DNA of 64,000 nucleotides from Brevundimonas variabilis (lineage in GTDB: Bacteria > Pseudomonadota > Alphaproteobacteria > Caulobacterales > Caulobacteraceae). Made by a program: the position numbers and the translations under genes. The stretch spans positions 62,001 to 126,000 of the forward strand of contig NZ_JACHOR010000003.1 of the NCBI RefSeq assembly GCF_014199945.1. Direction: 5' to 3'. The notes beneath the pieces were generated by a model. It was not told the DNA's origin. It made no database searches and worked only from the letters and a program-made list of their open reading frames with translations. Below, in pieces: positions 18,804-27,663 of this stretch; within the stretch, counting starts at the first letter, position 1; every line of letters begins with the position of its first letter.

Positions 18804-20267
18804 CTAGCCTTTGCGGGGATCCGCGATGCGCTGCGACGGGTTGCGACGCTTCCACGGACGCCAGGTGTCCTGCGCTGATTTCGGATCACCCAGTTGCCAC
18901 TCGGCAATCGCCCTTTCGATCAAGGAGGGCTGATCGGAACCCAGGGGGACCATTCGCTCACCCCCGAAGCCGACGATGGCGCGTCCGGTCGAACCCGCCT
19001 CCTTCTCTGCCTCTGCAAACCTCGCTGGCGTGGTTCCGATGAAATGGCTGATGGTGCGATGGCGAAAGGCGCGGATCGCGGCACGCCCCTCATCGGTTTC
19101 AGGCAACATGGCCACATCACATTCCGTGTCCAGGCCCATCGAGCGGTTGTTCAGATTGGTCGAGCCGATGCGAAGCATGCGGTCGTCGAAGATGGCGACC
19201 TTGGCATGCACAATGATACGCCCTCCACCAGCGGACCGGGGTGCAAAGGCAAAGAAGTGCTCGTGTGCATCGGCCGCTTCCAGACGGAACAGGACCTCGG
19301 CTCGCGCCGTGTCCATCGTGATGCCATCAAACCAGCTGGGGCTCTTGCCTGTCGATACAAGGATGACCTCGGGCCCTTCTGGCTCGGCGAGGCGATCGGC
19401 GAGGGCACGAGCGATCACGGGCGAGGTGAAATACTGGTTCTCCAGATATATGAGGTCCTTGGCTTCCCGGATCGCGGCAAGATACAGCCTCTCGTTCTCC
19501 CGGACCTCTCCTCGCCCACCCCATTTCGGCTCGGTTCGGGCGATCGCCACGGGCGTGTCCAGCAGATCCGGCTCAACACCCTCGGGCCAGGGGTCGGTTT
19601 CGACCACATCGGGAACCGTGCGTTCCCAGGTGGCCCGGAACCATCGCTCCCGCGCAAGGTCGCCCAGTGCTCTCGCCGCATCACCGTCCATGACACACAT
19701 CACTTCATGACGAGGCGCGCAGATGATGCCCGAGGGCTGGCAGCGGCGCGGGTCTGCATCGAGATGGGCTTCGGAGTCCCAGCGGTCGGTTGCGACATCG
19801 CCGCCTCCGACAAAGGCCACACGGTCATCGATGATGACGACCTTCTGATGGTGACAGGCACCGATCGGCCCGGGCTGGTCCAGTCGAAACTCGACCATTC
19901 GTTTTCGGAACCATCCCTGGGCCCGATGAGGATAGAACCCCTGCGAAGCGGCGATCAGCAACGGCGACTGCCAGATCAACAGTCGCACATCGAGATCCGG
20001 TCGGGCCCGAACCAGCATCCTGAGCTTGTGTCCGATCTCCGCCTGTTTGTCGCCGGGACGTGTCTGCGGATCCAGACGGGTCCGGGGATCGAACTGCCAG
20101 CCCAAAAGCACTATGGATTTCTGCGCCTTGTCCAGCGACGAAAGCAGCGCTTCGAAATAGGCCTCGTTTTCCATCAGAATGGCTAGACGATCAGCGGTGG
20201 CGACTCGCCAGCAGGTGTCGCCAGGCACCAGAATGCCGTCGAGTCCTGCCCCCTGATCCGAGATCAT
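18804..20267 (-). CDS. Phospholipase D-family protein (cardiolipin synthase-like)
   Basis: A 487-residue protein with two HKD motifs: HHQKVVIIDDRVAFVGGGDV in the first half and HAKVAIFDDRMLRIGSTNLN in the second. Together they form one active site that transfers or hydrolyses phosphatidyl groups through a phospho-histidine. There is no clear transmembrane anchor, unlike classical Cls, so it may act as a phospholipase D or a peripheral transphosphatidylase. ATG 20267 follows GGGGGTGG; a GTG at 20279 is the alternative. Convergent with the EEP gene. Confidence 0.88.
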   Translation of the reverse strand: MISDQGAGLDGILVPGDTCWRVATADRLAILMENEAYFEALLSSLDKAQKSIVLLGWQFDPRTRLDPQTRPGDKQAEIGHKLRMLVRARPDLDVRLLIWQSPLLIAASQGFYPHRAQGWFRKRMVEFRLDQPGPIGACHHQKVVIIDDRVAFVGGGDVATDRWDSEAHLDADPRRCQPSGIICAPRHEVMCVMDGDAARALGDLARERWFRATWERTVPDVVETDPWPEGVEPDLLDTPVAIARTEPKWGGRGEVRENERLYLAAIREAKDLIYLENQYFTSPVIARALADRLAEPEGPEVILVSTGKSPSWFDGITMDTARAEVLFRLEAADAHEHFFAFAPRSAGGGRIIVHAKVAIFDDRMLRIGSTNLNNRSMGLDTECDVAMLPETDEGRAAIRAFRHRTISHFIGTTPARFAEAEKEAGSTGRAIVGFGGERMVPLGSDQPSLIERAIAEWQLGDPKSAQDTWRPWKRRNPSQRIADPRKG

Positions 20268-20390
20268 ATCCACCCCCACAACCTAGTCTGTTCCTAAGCG
20301 GCTTATCGTGACGTTTTGTTCACGAGGGGAGTTCTTGTCTGCTGAAGCAAATTTCAGCATATTGAAGGCTGGAGACAGGGGACGTCGTCT

Positions 20391-20573
20391 GTGCAGGCAC
20401 TGATCGAACTGATCGCGGGCTTCATTGCACTGCTTGCCGCTGTGGCACTCGCCCAGTTCGGGATGGATATGGCGAAAACTGCCAAGCCTGACCGTGAAGT
20501 GCGCCGCCTTCAGGACTGTGGCCCTGCAAAAGTAGACCCATCAAGCGTGACTGTTGCGTCACGTCGCTGCTGA
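20391..20573 (+). CDS. Possible small membrane protein
   Basis: A 60-codon frame with GTG start: one strong hydrophobic segment (LIELIAGFIALLAAVALAQF) followed by a charged tail with DREVRR. A GGAGACAGGGG stretch lies upstream but a little far for an ideal ribosome site. It sits alone between the phospholipase D-like gene and tipN. The predicted topology is plausible for a single-pass small protein, but there is no family match I recognise and the start is not ATG. Confidence 0.4.
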   Translation: MQALIELIAGFIALLAAVALAQFGMDMAKTAKPDREVRRLQDCGPAKVDPSSVTVASRRC

Positions 20574-20697
20574 TCAACCGGCACCTTGTCTTTCATTTCG
20601 CACCTGTCGCCTTTCAGCCTTCGATGACAGCAGCTAGGGTCTTTCCTTCTCTGTGCCCGGTGTCCGGCACAGGTACCGTGATCGAGACCGCCGCCTC

Positions 20698-23337
20698 ATG
20701 AAATCCCGTCACCGGCCACCTCTGAACCTGTCCGACCCCGAGCCCGATGCTTCGGCCGCCGCTGCTCGGAGAGGTGCTGTGGAAGACGATGGTGCTGACG
20801 GCGAGATCGCCGGTCACACTTCGCAAGGGACTGACACGCCTCCGGCTGTCTCAATGGCTCCGGTGTCCATGTCCTACGATGCAACGCCGCGAGAGCCGGA
20901 TGCGAACCGCCCGATGTCGGAACGCCGTCGGAGACGTCTCATGGAAGATCAGCAGGCAGCAACATCGGCGGGAACGGAAGCGCCTGACCCCGACGCCCTG
21001 TTCATGCCCGCTTTTTCCGTTTCGTCGGGTCGGACGCCCGTAGCCTATGCGCCGCCCCCCACGCCAACACAGGACCCCGTCCCGTCCCCGGCTCTGTCGC
21101 CACCGCAATCGAACGGTAAGTCGCCCCAAACCAATTTCGTGATGGCGGGGATAGCTTCAGCGCTCTGGATCAGCGGTATTGCCGCATGGGTCGCGTCCGA
21201 GGTCGCAGCGGGTGCATTGGAGCTTGAGCCGCTTCGGCTGGCCCTCTTTGCCCTTGTGGCCCTTGGTCCGTCAGGCCTGATCTTCATGCTGGCCCATACG
21301 GCCGGACAGGGCGGAAAACTGGCGGCCGAGACGCGTCGCGCACGCGAGATGTCCGACGCCCTGCTCGGGCCAACGGCTATGGCCGCCCGCCAGGCCGGGA
21401 CGGTATTGTCCGGGCTGCGCGACGACATCGATCAGGCTGCCCTGGCGTCAGAGCGAGCGAGGAACGACATGGTCCTCCTTCGTGAAGCGCTCGCGCTGGA
21501 GACAAACCGACTGAATGAAGCCGCCGACTCGGCCGGCCGCACGGCGCGACGCCTCGCTGAAGCCCTGGGCCGGGAACGTGAGGCCCTTCAGTCGCTCGGG
21601 GTACAACTCGACAGCCAGGCGGCGGGAGTCCTGGATGCCGTGGAGCGGCAGTCACGCATGGTCGTAGACGCTTCCGACCTCGCCCAGACCCAGTTGCGCG
21701 AGGCCGAGGCAGCCCTCGCAGCGCGGGCAGCAGATCTGGCAGCGGCTGCGACCGAGGCGCAGGACGCTGCACGTCTCGCCGCCGATGATCTTGCACGGCA
21801 AACCCTGCGGCTTGAAAATGCCGGCTCAGGGGTCGCCGAGCAAATCCTGTCGGTCGAGGAAGGCCTGGGCCAGCAGCGCGCGGCGCTGGTCACGGCGGCC
21901 TACGCCCTGCGCACCGATCAGGAAGATTTTTCCGCCCAGGTCGAGAGCCAGCGCGCGCAGTTGAACGAACAGCTGTCTGCGGCGCGTACCGCTTCCGGAG
22001 ACCTTGGCCAGGCCAGCCACCAGTCGGCTGAGACCCTGCGTCAACTCGTCGAAGCCGCAACAGACCAGTTCCACGCGCTCGTCGAGATGTCCCAGCGCGA
22101 AGCCGACGGTTTCGATGCCGCAACGAAGATGGCCCTCGACCGCTTCGAGACACTTGCCGCGGATGCGCGGGATGGCCTGATGGAAGAGACCCGCCGTTCG
22201 CTGGCTGCGCTGTACGCGACCGCCGACACCAGCCGTGCTGCCGCTGTCGAAGCCGCCGGTCAGGCCCAGATCCGCGTCGACCGTCTCGGCGAAGCCCTGT
22301 TCGAGGCAGCGCAGAAGGCCGATCAGGCAGCCGACACTCGGATCGAGGATGCGCGTCGTCTGATTGGCGAAACGGCGGATCTGGTCGATGAGGCAGGACA
22401 GCGGGCTGCTGAAAAGCTGGAAGCGACCTTGCAGCGGATGTCTGAAGCGCTCTCGCGTGTCGACAGCGCCATCACCGATCTGGATGAGCGCTCGGCTCGC
22501 CTGCCACGGGAGGCTCAGGCCCGTGCCGACGCTGTGCGCGCTTCGGTCGAAGAAGGCTTGCAGGCACTTTCGGCGGCCTCTCAAAAGGCAGCCGAAGAGA
22601 CAGAAGCGCTCGATGCCGGTTTCCAGGACCGCGTGCGACGCAACTACGACATGTTGACGGAGGCCGTCCGCCTGATGGGCGTTGTCTCGGGCGAACAATC
22701 GGTCCCCCAACGTCGTCGCGATATCTATTCCGAGCCCGCTCCGATACCCGAGCCGGTTCGTCCCGAGCTTATGAACTTCGAGCCGACGCGCACGCCCCCT
22801 GCGCGCGCGTTGAACCCATCGAGGCAGGACGACTCCGGTCTTCGCGGTCGGCTAAGGCTGGAGCCCGCCGAGCCTGAACAGATCCCGTCAAGGGAGCCCC
22901 GGATCGACTGGGACGATCTGGTCGTCAATGGCGAAGACCAAGAGACTGGCGGATCGAGCACTCCTTTGCCAGCCGTGGACCCCGCTGAAATGGCGGAGCG
23001 GATCACTGCTGCCATTCGCCGGATGGGCGTTGACCCTAATGCGCTCCTGCCCCGGTCACGTGTCGAGGAAGCTGCGACGGCCTTCGCCAACCGCGATCCG
23101 GGCCAGGCTCGCCAGATCGTCCGACGGGTCGCACCTGCAGCCGTTCGAAGCGTCTCGCGGAGGGTCATGAGCGAGCCTGAACTCCGAAGCGATGCCGAAC
23201 ACTATGTCCGGACCTTCAGCGAAACCCTGGCTGGGCATGCGCGCAACCGCGACGAAGGGGCGATTCAACTCGCACTGGCAACCGATGCGGGCCGCGCGTT
23301 CATGCTTCTGGATGCCGCTGTGGGTGACCTTGGCTGA
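20698..23337 (+). CDS. tipN: TipN-like polar birthmark protein
   Basis: An 879-residue protein with the architecture of Caulobacter TipN: Pro-rich cytoplasmic N-terminus, two close transmembrane helices at about 155-175 and 183-200 (MAGIASALWISGIAAWVA, LRLALFALVALGPSGLIFML), then about 450 residues of Ala/Glu/Gln-rich coiled coil, and a short C-terminal domain (RIDWDDLVVNG; PAEMAERITAAIRRMGVDPN). In Caulobacter, TipN marks the new pole, orients the polarity axis and helps chromosome segregation and flagellum placement. ATG 20698 is used; upstream codons are Arg-rich and unlikely. Assignment rests on length, topology and lineage, since coiled coils diverge fast. Confidence 0.78.
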   Translation: MKSRHRPPLNLSDPEPDASAAAARRGAVEDDGADGEIAGHTSQGTDTPPAVSMAPVSMSYDATPREPDANRPMSERRRRRLMEDQQAATSAGTEAPDPDALFMPAFSVSSGRTPVAYAPPPTPTQDPVPSPALSPPQSNGKSPQTNFVMAGIASALWISGIAAWVASEVAAGALELEPLRLALFALVALGPSGLIFMLAHTAGQGGKLAAETRRAREMSDALLGPTAMAARQAGTVLSGLRDDIDQAALASERARNDMVLLREALALETNRLNEAADSAGRTARRLAEALGREREALQSLGVQLDSQAAGVLDAVERQSRMVVDASDLAQTQLREAEAALAARAADLAAAATEAQDAARLAADDLARQTLRLENAGSGVAEQILSVEEGLGQQRAALVTAAYALRTDQEDFSAQVESQRAQLNEQLSAARTASGDLGQASHQSAETLRQLVEAATDQFHALVEMSQREADGFDAATKMALDRFETLAADARDGLMEETRRSLAALYATADTSRAAAVEAAGQAQIRVDRLGEALFEAAQKADQAADTRIEDARRLIGETADLVDEAGQRAAEKLEATLQRMSEALSRVDSAITDLDERSARLPREAQARADAVRASVEEGLQALSAASQKAAEETEALDAGFQDRVRRNYDMLTEAVRLMGVVSGEQSVPQRRRDIYSEPAPIPEPVRPELMNFEPTRTPPARALNPSRQDDSGLRGRLRLEPAEPEQIPSREPRIDWDDLVVNGEDQETGGSSTPLPAVDPAEMAERITAAIRRMGVDPNALLPRSRVEEAATAFANRDPGQARQIVRRVAPAAVRSVSRRVMSEPELRSDAEHYVRTFSETLAGHARNRDEGAIQLALATDAGRAFMLLDAAVGDLG

Positions 23338-23427
23338 AGCTCCGATCGCGTTGAAGACCCGAACCATTTTCAACTTGACGAGACCATCAGCATACCGACA
23401 CGGTCCCCCAACTGTCACGCTGCTGTC

Positions 23428-24045
23428 ATGCGACGCTCAAGCCTAATGCTCGATACACACACCGAGACTGCTCAGGATCGCAGGCCCGCGATCGTCATCT
23501 GTTCCTATGATGTCGGAGCCAGTGACTGGCATCTGGCGGAAGACCTGTCGGGCCAACTCTGGAACCCGGCCGGCGCGCGCACGATCGCTGTTCCAGCCTG
23601 CGGACCGTCAGATCTGGTCGATACTCTGGCACGCCATCTCGCTGACCCTGACTGCAGAGGGTTGTTGCTTGTCGGACGGAACCGGGCCTCAGACCTTTTC
23701 CGTATACAGATGCGAGCTGAGAACAGGGGGCTGGAACCCGGCTTCGCTCCCCTGATGCAAAGCCCGAGCATTGCGCGCGCCACAGCGCCAGCCGCCGGAA
23801 TGGTCGAGGCGCTGACTGACATCGGGTTGGGGGCTGAAGCGACGTCGGCCGGTGAGGACGATGTCGGCAGCTACCTGCTGTATCGCATCCTCTGTTCGCT
23901 ACCCGAAGGCATGGATGTTCCTTCGGTCGGTCTTTTGCGCGTTCCCGAGGACACCGAACCTGAAGTGGTCAAGCAAGGGATCAAGGCCGTGGCTGGAGCG
24001 ATTGCCCGGCACATGTCACCCCTGCCTCGCGCTCGACACGTCTGA
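23428..24045 (+). CDS. Pyroglutamyl-peptidase I (C15)-like protein, probably divergent
   Basis: A 205-residue protein that resembles the C15 peptidase fold in outline: opening beta strand and Asp/Ser-rich loop (AIVICSYDVGASDWHLAED), a middle GLLLVGRNRASDLFRIQMRAEN, and a late GSYLLYRILCSLPEG where true C15 enzymes have the catalytic-cysteine segment (S-x-AGxYLCN). Here the catalytic Cys position appears altered, so it may lack peptidase activity. It begins 90 bp after tipN on the same strand. The start could also be ATG 23446. Its last 30 bp overlap the convergent MFS gene. Confidence 0.55.
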   Translation: MRRSSLMLDTHTETAQDRRPAIVICSYDVGASDWHLAEDLSGQLWNPAGARTIAVPACGPSDLVDTLARHLADPDCRGLLLVGRNRASDLFRIQMRAENRGLEPGFAPLMQSPSIARATAPAAGMVEALTDIGLGAEATSAGEDDVGSYLLYRILCSLPEGMDVPSVGLLRVPEDTEPEVVKQGIKAVAGAIARHMSPLPRARHV

Positions 24046-25203
24046 CTGATCGTCAAGGTGAGTCCGCAGCCGGATCGCTGCGATGCCGCCCAATGCGGCC
24101 AGCACTGTCATCGCCCAATAGCCGTGCGCCCCATAGGCGTCGTAGAGCGGACCTGAAAACACCGTCGCAAGCCCGATCAATACTCCGGCGGCGAGCACCG
24201 AGTTCAACGTCTGTGCCGCGGTCTGATGGGCTGGCGGGCTCAGGCGCTCGACAATCTGCACGCCAGCCAGATAGGTCGCTGCGAACGTCAGGCCATGCAG
24301 GGCCTGCAAGGGCCATAAGGCCCAAAGCGGCGGGGAAAAGGCCATCAGGCCCCACCGAACCAGAGCTGCGATGACGCCAAACATCAGCAAGAGCCAGGGC
24401 CCGATGCCCCGGGCGCGACGCCAGGGTTCGATCGCCCACATGAAGCCAATCTCGACGACGACTGAAAACGCCCAGAGCAGGCCAGTCGTCGCTTCGTCGA
24501 TCCCCTGTGCCTTCCAGGCGATGGCCGAGAAGCCGTAATAGAAGGCGTGGGTCGCCTGCACACAACCGATGGCGACGATGGCCGTCAGGAAGACCGGGTC
24601 CGCAACCAGTCGCCCCATCCCCTTGAACCGGTCACGCTTGGCCGTCACGACTCCCTCGCCGACAGGCTCGGGGGGCAGCAAGCGGGCTGCCAACATCGCG
24701 ACAAGCAGCGTTGCGACAACGATAAAGACAATAACGACATCGACCGATGTGCGTGCCAGCAGAGCGCCCATCAGGATGTTGGCCGCGACAAAAGCGGCCG
24801 AACCGCAGCCTCGTGGGAAGGCAAAGGCGAAGCCCTCTCGCCGCGCCAGCCTCAGTGTCATCACGTCCGACAGCGGGATCATGGCTCCCGCAGCCGTGGC
24901 TGCGATGAACCAGAGGGGAGCCCATAGGGCGAAACCTTCGACCAGACCGGCTGCGCCATAGGCCAGGGCAGCGACCAGGGCGAGGATCGCGATCGGCGTC
25001 CGGCGCTGTGTGAACCCGTCGGCCCAGACCGCGATGGCTGGCCCCGTCACCAGCCGCGCCAGCATCGGGACGGCCAGCAGGGTGCCAATCTCGGCACCGC
25101 TCAAACCCTGGGCCCTGAACCACAGACCGGCAAACGGCAGGCTGACGCCATTGGCAGCAAACATCAGGCCGTACTGGAGCGCCATGCGCTGCGACGATTT
25201 CAT
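24016..25203 (-). CDS. MFS transporter (MFS_1-like, HcaT-type)
   Basis: A 395-residue permease with about 12 hydrophobic helices. The N-terminus QYGLMFAANGVSLPFAGLWF, the motif DGFTQRRTPI after helix 2 and GFAFAFPRGCGSAAFVAAN are typical of the MFS_1-like subfamily that includes nucleoside and phenylpropionate permeases. The substrate cannot be inferred from neighbours. ATG 25203 begins a standard membrane insertion sequence. The 3' end overlaps the C15-like gene by 30 bp. Confidence 0.85.
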   Translation of the reverse strand: MKSSQRMALQYGLMFAANGVSLPFAGLWFRAQGLSGAEIGTLLAVPMLARLVTGPAIAVWADGFTQRRTPIAILALVAALAYGAAGLVEGFALWAPLWFIAATAAGAMIPLSDVMTLRLARREGFAFAFPRGCGSAAFVAANILMGALLARTSVDVVIVFIVVATLLVAMLAARLLPPEPVGEGVVTAKRDRFKGMGRLVADPVFLTAIVAIGCVQATHAFYYGFSAIAWKAQGIDEATTGLLWAFSVVVEIGFMWAIEPWRRARGIGPWLLLMFGVIAALVRWGLMAFSPPLWALWPLQALHGLTFAATYLAGVQIVERLSPPAHQTAAQTLNSVLAAGVLIGLATVFSGPLYDAYGAHGYWAMTVLAALGGIAAIRLRTHLDDQSDVSSARQG

Positions 25204-25251
25204 TCACGCGCCATAGCAGACCTTTCGCGCGCCTTGCTCTAGGGTCGTCGA

Positions 25252-25623
25252 ATGCATCTGAAGCGCAACCTCGCCATGTTTGCCGCCCTGAATGGTGCGC
25301 TGGCTGTCGCTGGCGGGGCATTTGCGGCCCATGGTGCAGGGCCCGCGGTCAAGACCCTGCTCCAGACTGGGGCACAGTATCAGATGGTGCACGCCCTGCT
25401 GGCCCTGGTGTGCGCGCTTTGGCCGGTGCGAAACCGCCTGATCGCTCTGGCCGGCTGGCTTGCCGCTTCCGGAGGTCTGGTCTTCGCCGGAGCTCTGGCG
25501 ACAATTGGTTTGCTGGACATAAGAGCCATGGGTGCCATTGCCCCCGTAGGCGGGCTGCTCATGATTGCCGCATGGCTGGTGATTGTCCTTGCTGTCGTCC
25601 GGTCTCCGTCCGTAAACGACTGA
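25252..25623 (+). CDS. DUF423 small membrane protein
   Basis: A 123-residue protein with four hydrophobic helices and the DUF423 signatures AALNGALAVAGGAFAAHG near the N-terminus and YQMVHALLALVCAL in the middle, ending in a hydrophobic helix (PVGGLLMIAAWLVIVLAVV). Inner-membrane location is expected; function is unknown for the family. It is divergent from the MFS gene (48 bp apart), and the proline iminopeptidase gene follows 31 bp later on the same strand. Confidence 0.88.
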   Translation: MHLKRNLAMFAALNGALAVAGGAFAAHGAGPAVKTLLQTGAQYQMVHALLALVCALWPVRNRLIALAGWLAASGGLVFAGALATIGLLDIRAMGAIAPVGGLLMIAAWLVIVLAVVRSPSVND

Positions 25624-25654
25624 ATCGACCACTTCGGAAGAATCAGTGCTCTAG

Positions 25655-26629
25655 ATGGCTTTTCCCGCGACCAACCTCCCGCGCCGCGAGCTTTACCCCG
25701 AGCTTGAGCCCTTTGCGTCCGGATGGATGGCGACCGAAGGTCCGCACGAAATCTATTTCGAACAGTGCGGCAATCCTGCCGGCAAGCCCGTCATCGTGTT
25801 GCACGGTGGCCCGGGTGGTGCCGTGAATGCCAGCATGCGGCGTTACTTCGACCCGGCAAGATACAGAATCATCCTCTTCGACCAGCGTGGGTGCGGCAAG
25901 TCACGCCCCAATGCGTCGCTGGAGGACAACACGACCTGGACGCTGATCGAGGACATCGAGCGGCTGCGCGAGCAACTCGGGATCGAGACATGGTCTGTGT
26001 TCGGCGGTAGCTGGGGGTCCACCCTGTCGCTGGCCTATGCAATCACCCACCCCGACCGGACCGAAAGCCTGATCCTTCGCGGCATCTTCCTGCTGACCAA
26101 GAAGGAACTTCACTGGTTCTACCAGGAAGGGGCTTCGATGATCTTCCCGGACGCATGGGAGCGCTTTGTCGAGCCCATTCCCGAAGCTGAACGTCACGAT
26201 CTGATGGGGGCTTATTACAAACGGCTGACAGGCCCGGATCGCGCCGAACAGGAGCGCTGCGCGGTCGCCTGGTCCAGCTGGGAGGGCGACACCGTCAGCG
26301 TTCAGGGCCCTGCCGCGCGTCCCGAGAAATTCGCAGAACCGGCCTTTGCAATCGCCTTCGCGCGGATCGAATGCTGGTATTTCGTCAATGGCGGCTTCTT
26401 CCCCGAGGAACACTGGATCATCAACAACGTTGACCGGATCCGCCATATTCCTTGCTGGATCGCACAGGGTCGCTTTGACGTCGTGACCCCTATCACGAGC
26501 GCCTGGGCCCTCCATCGGGCCTGGCCGGAATCGACACTGGACATCGTGCCGGACGCCGGTCACGCTTCAAGTGAGCCCGGCATCATCGACAGCCTGATCC
26601 GTGCCACGGACTGGGCCGCGGGTCTCTAG
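25655..26629 (+). CDS. pip: Proline iminopeptidase
   Basis: Releases N-terminal proline from peptides. The 324-residue alpha/beta hydrolase has the S33 signatures: LHGGPGGAVN (oxyanion loop), FDQRGCGKSRP, the nucleophile elbow FGGSWGSTLSLAYA, and the late Asp and His in GRFDVVTP and DAGHASSEPG. No signal peptide, so cytoplasmic. Length is typical. Its stop overlaps the convergent ArsC-like gene by 4 bp. Confidence 0.95.
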   Translation: MAFPATNLPRRELYPELEPFASGWMATEGPHEIYFEQCGNPAGKPVIVLHGGPGGAVNASMRRYFDPARYRIILFDQRGCGKSRPNASLEDNTTWTLIEDIERLREQLGIETWSVFGGSWGSTLSLAYAITHPDRTESLILRGIFLLTKKELHWFYQEGASMIFPDAWERFVEPIPEAERHDLMGAYYKRLTGPDRAEQERCAVAWSSWEGDTVSVQGPAARPEKFAEPAFAIAFARIECWYFVNGGFFPEEHWIINNVDRIRHIPCWIAQGRFDVVTPITSAWALHRAWPESTLDIVPDAGHASSEPGIIDSLIRATDWAAGL

Positions 26630-27054
26630 AGGCTGACGATTTCGCCGTCCTCCTTTGCGAAGCGGGACGGCGGATTCTCCAGAATATCGAGCACGACTTC
26701 CGACGGGCGACACAGACGCACCCCTTTTGGTGTCTCCACGATCGGACGGTTCACAAGGATCGAATGCTCGACCATGGCCGCAAGGATCACCGCATCCTCG
26801 ACGTCTGGATCCAGCAGGCCCAACGCCCCGGCAGGCGTCCCCTTCTCGCGAAGCAGGCCCCGCACGCCCTGCCCTGCGCCATCCACGAGTCGCTGAAGCG
26901 TAGCGGAGTCCCAGCCGACCTTCAGATACACGACAACCGTGGGCTCCACGCCTGCGGCTCGGATGATCGCAAGCGTGTTGCGCGAGGTGCCGCAGGCGGG
27001 GTTATGCCAGATAGTGACGTCAGAGGACACGGAAGTGGTCTCAGCGCGCCGCAT
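26626..27054 (-). CDS. arsC: ArsC-family reductase (glutaredoxin-type arsenate reductase)
   Basis: A thioredoxin-fold protein of about 142 residues with TIWHNPACGTSRNTLAIIR (catalytic cysteine in the first loop), LREKGTPAG, and NRPIVETPKGVRLCRPSEVV, the conserved substrate-binding part of ArsC. It would reduce arsenate with glutathione and glutaredoxin; ArsC-fold proteins of the Spx/YffB type are an alternative, though the CGTSRNTL loop favours ArsC. ATG 27054 overlaps the preceding gene by 14 bp; a GTG at 27030 is also possible. No ars operon partners are adjacent. Confidence 0.83.
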   Translation of the reverse strand: MRRAETTSVSSDVTIWHNPACGTSRNTLAIIRAAGVEPTVVVYLKVGWDSATLQRLVDGAGQGVRGLLREKGTPAGALGLLDPDVEDAVILAAMVEHSILVNRPIVETPKGVRLCRPSEVVLDILENPPSRFAKEDGEIVSL

Positions 27055-27559
27055 CCATCTGCATGGCCTCAAGGCGATTGATGCCCCGCAGCCCTGCCAC
27101 ATGCAGAACGACCTGGACCACCATGATCACCAGCGAAAGCGCGATCTGCCACATCGGCACGACCGGCGCGTTAGGCACCATGCCGGCCATCAGCGGCGCC
27201 GCCGCTGTCTGGAGAATACCCAGCGCGATCAGGACAAGGAAAAGGATCGCGATCCATTTCTTCGGGTCGCGCCACTGGACCACTGCGAAGGCAAGCTGGA
27301 TCAGCACCACGATGCCGCCGATCCACATTCCGGCCGTTGCCCCGATCTCGGCAGCAGCCGCAGCCTCCGGCGAATCCCCACTGGCCTGAGCGACAGCCTG
27401 TTGCATAATTTCAGGGTTCATCAGCGTCCAGACCACGCTGACGATGCCGACAACGACCCCGATAAAGATGGCGATCGCGCTGGACCGGGCCGCTGCCGTC
27501 GCCTCCGCTTCATTCGTGATGGGTGCGCCAGGGTTCATGGCCTTGATCAGATTACTCAC
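27041..27559 (-). CDS. Four-helix inner-membrane protein of unknown function
   Basis: A 172-residue protein with four hydrophobic segments (AIAIFIGVVVGIVSVVWTLM; MWIGGIVVLIQLAFAVVQW; WIAILFLVLIALGILQTAAA; WQIALSLVIMVVQVVLHVAG). GTG 27559 is chosen because GGAGGG lies eight bases upstream; an ATG at 27538 is possible. It overlaps the arsC-like gene by 14 bp and is probably co-transcribed with it. I do not recognise the family. Confidence 0.75.
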   Translation of the reverse strand: MSNLIKAMNPGAPITNEAEATAAARSSAIAIFIGVVVGIVSVVWTLMNPEIMQQAVAQASGDSPEAAAAAEIGATAGMWIGGIVVLIQLAFAVVQWRDPKKWIAILFLVLIALGILQTAAAPLMAGMVPNAPVVPMWQIALSLVIMVVQVVLHVAGLRGINRLEAMQMDAAR

Positions 27560-27663
27560 AGAAGCAGCCCTCCAGTTGCATTTTCCTGACCCTAACCATG
27601 TCCTGGCCAATCCGGAAGCCAGCGGGGTTCACCTTTCAAAATCGTAACGCTAGGGTCCGCGCC

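Noticed and set aside
18894..20186. 430-codon plus-strand frame
   Set aside because: Antisense to the phospholipase D-type gene with two intact HKD motifs.
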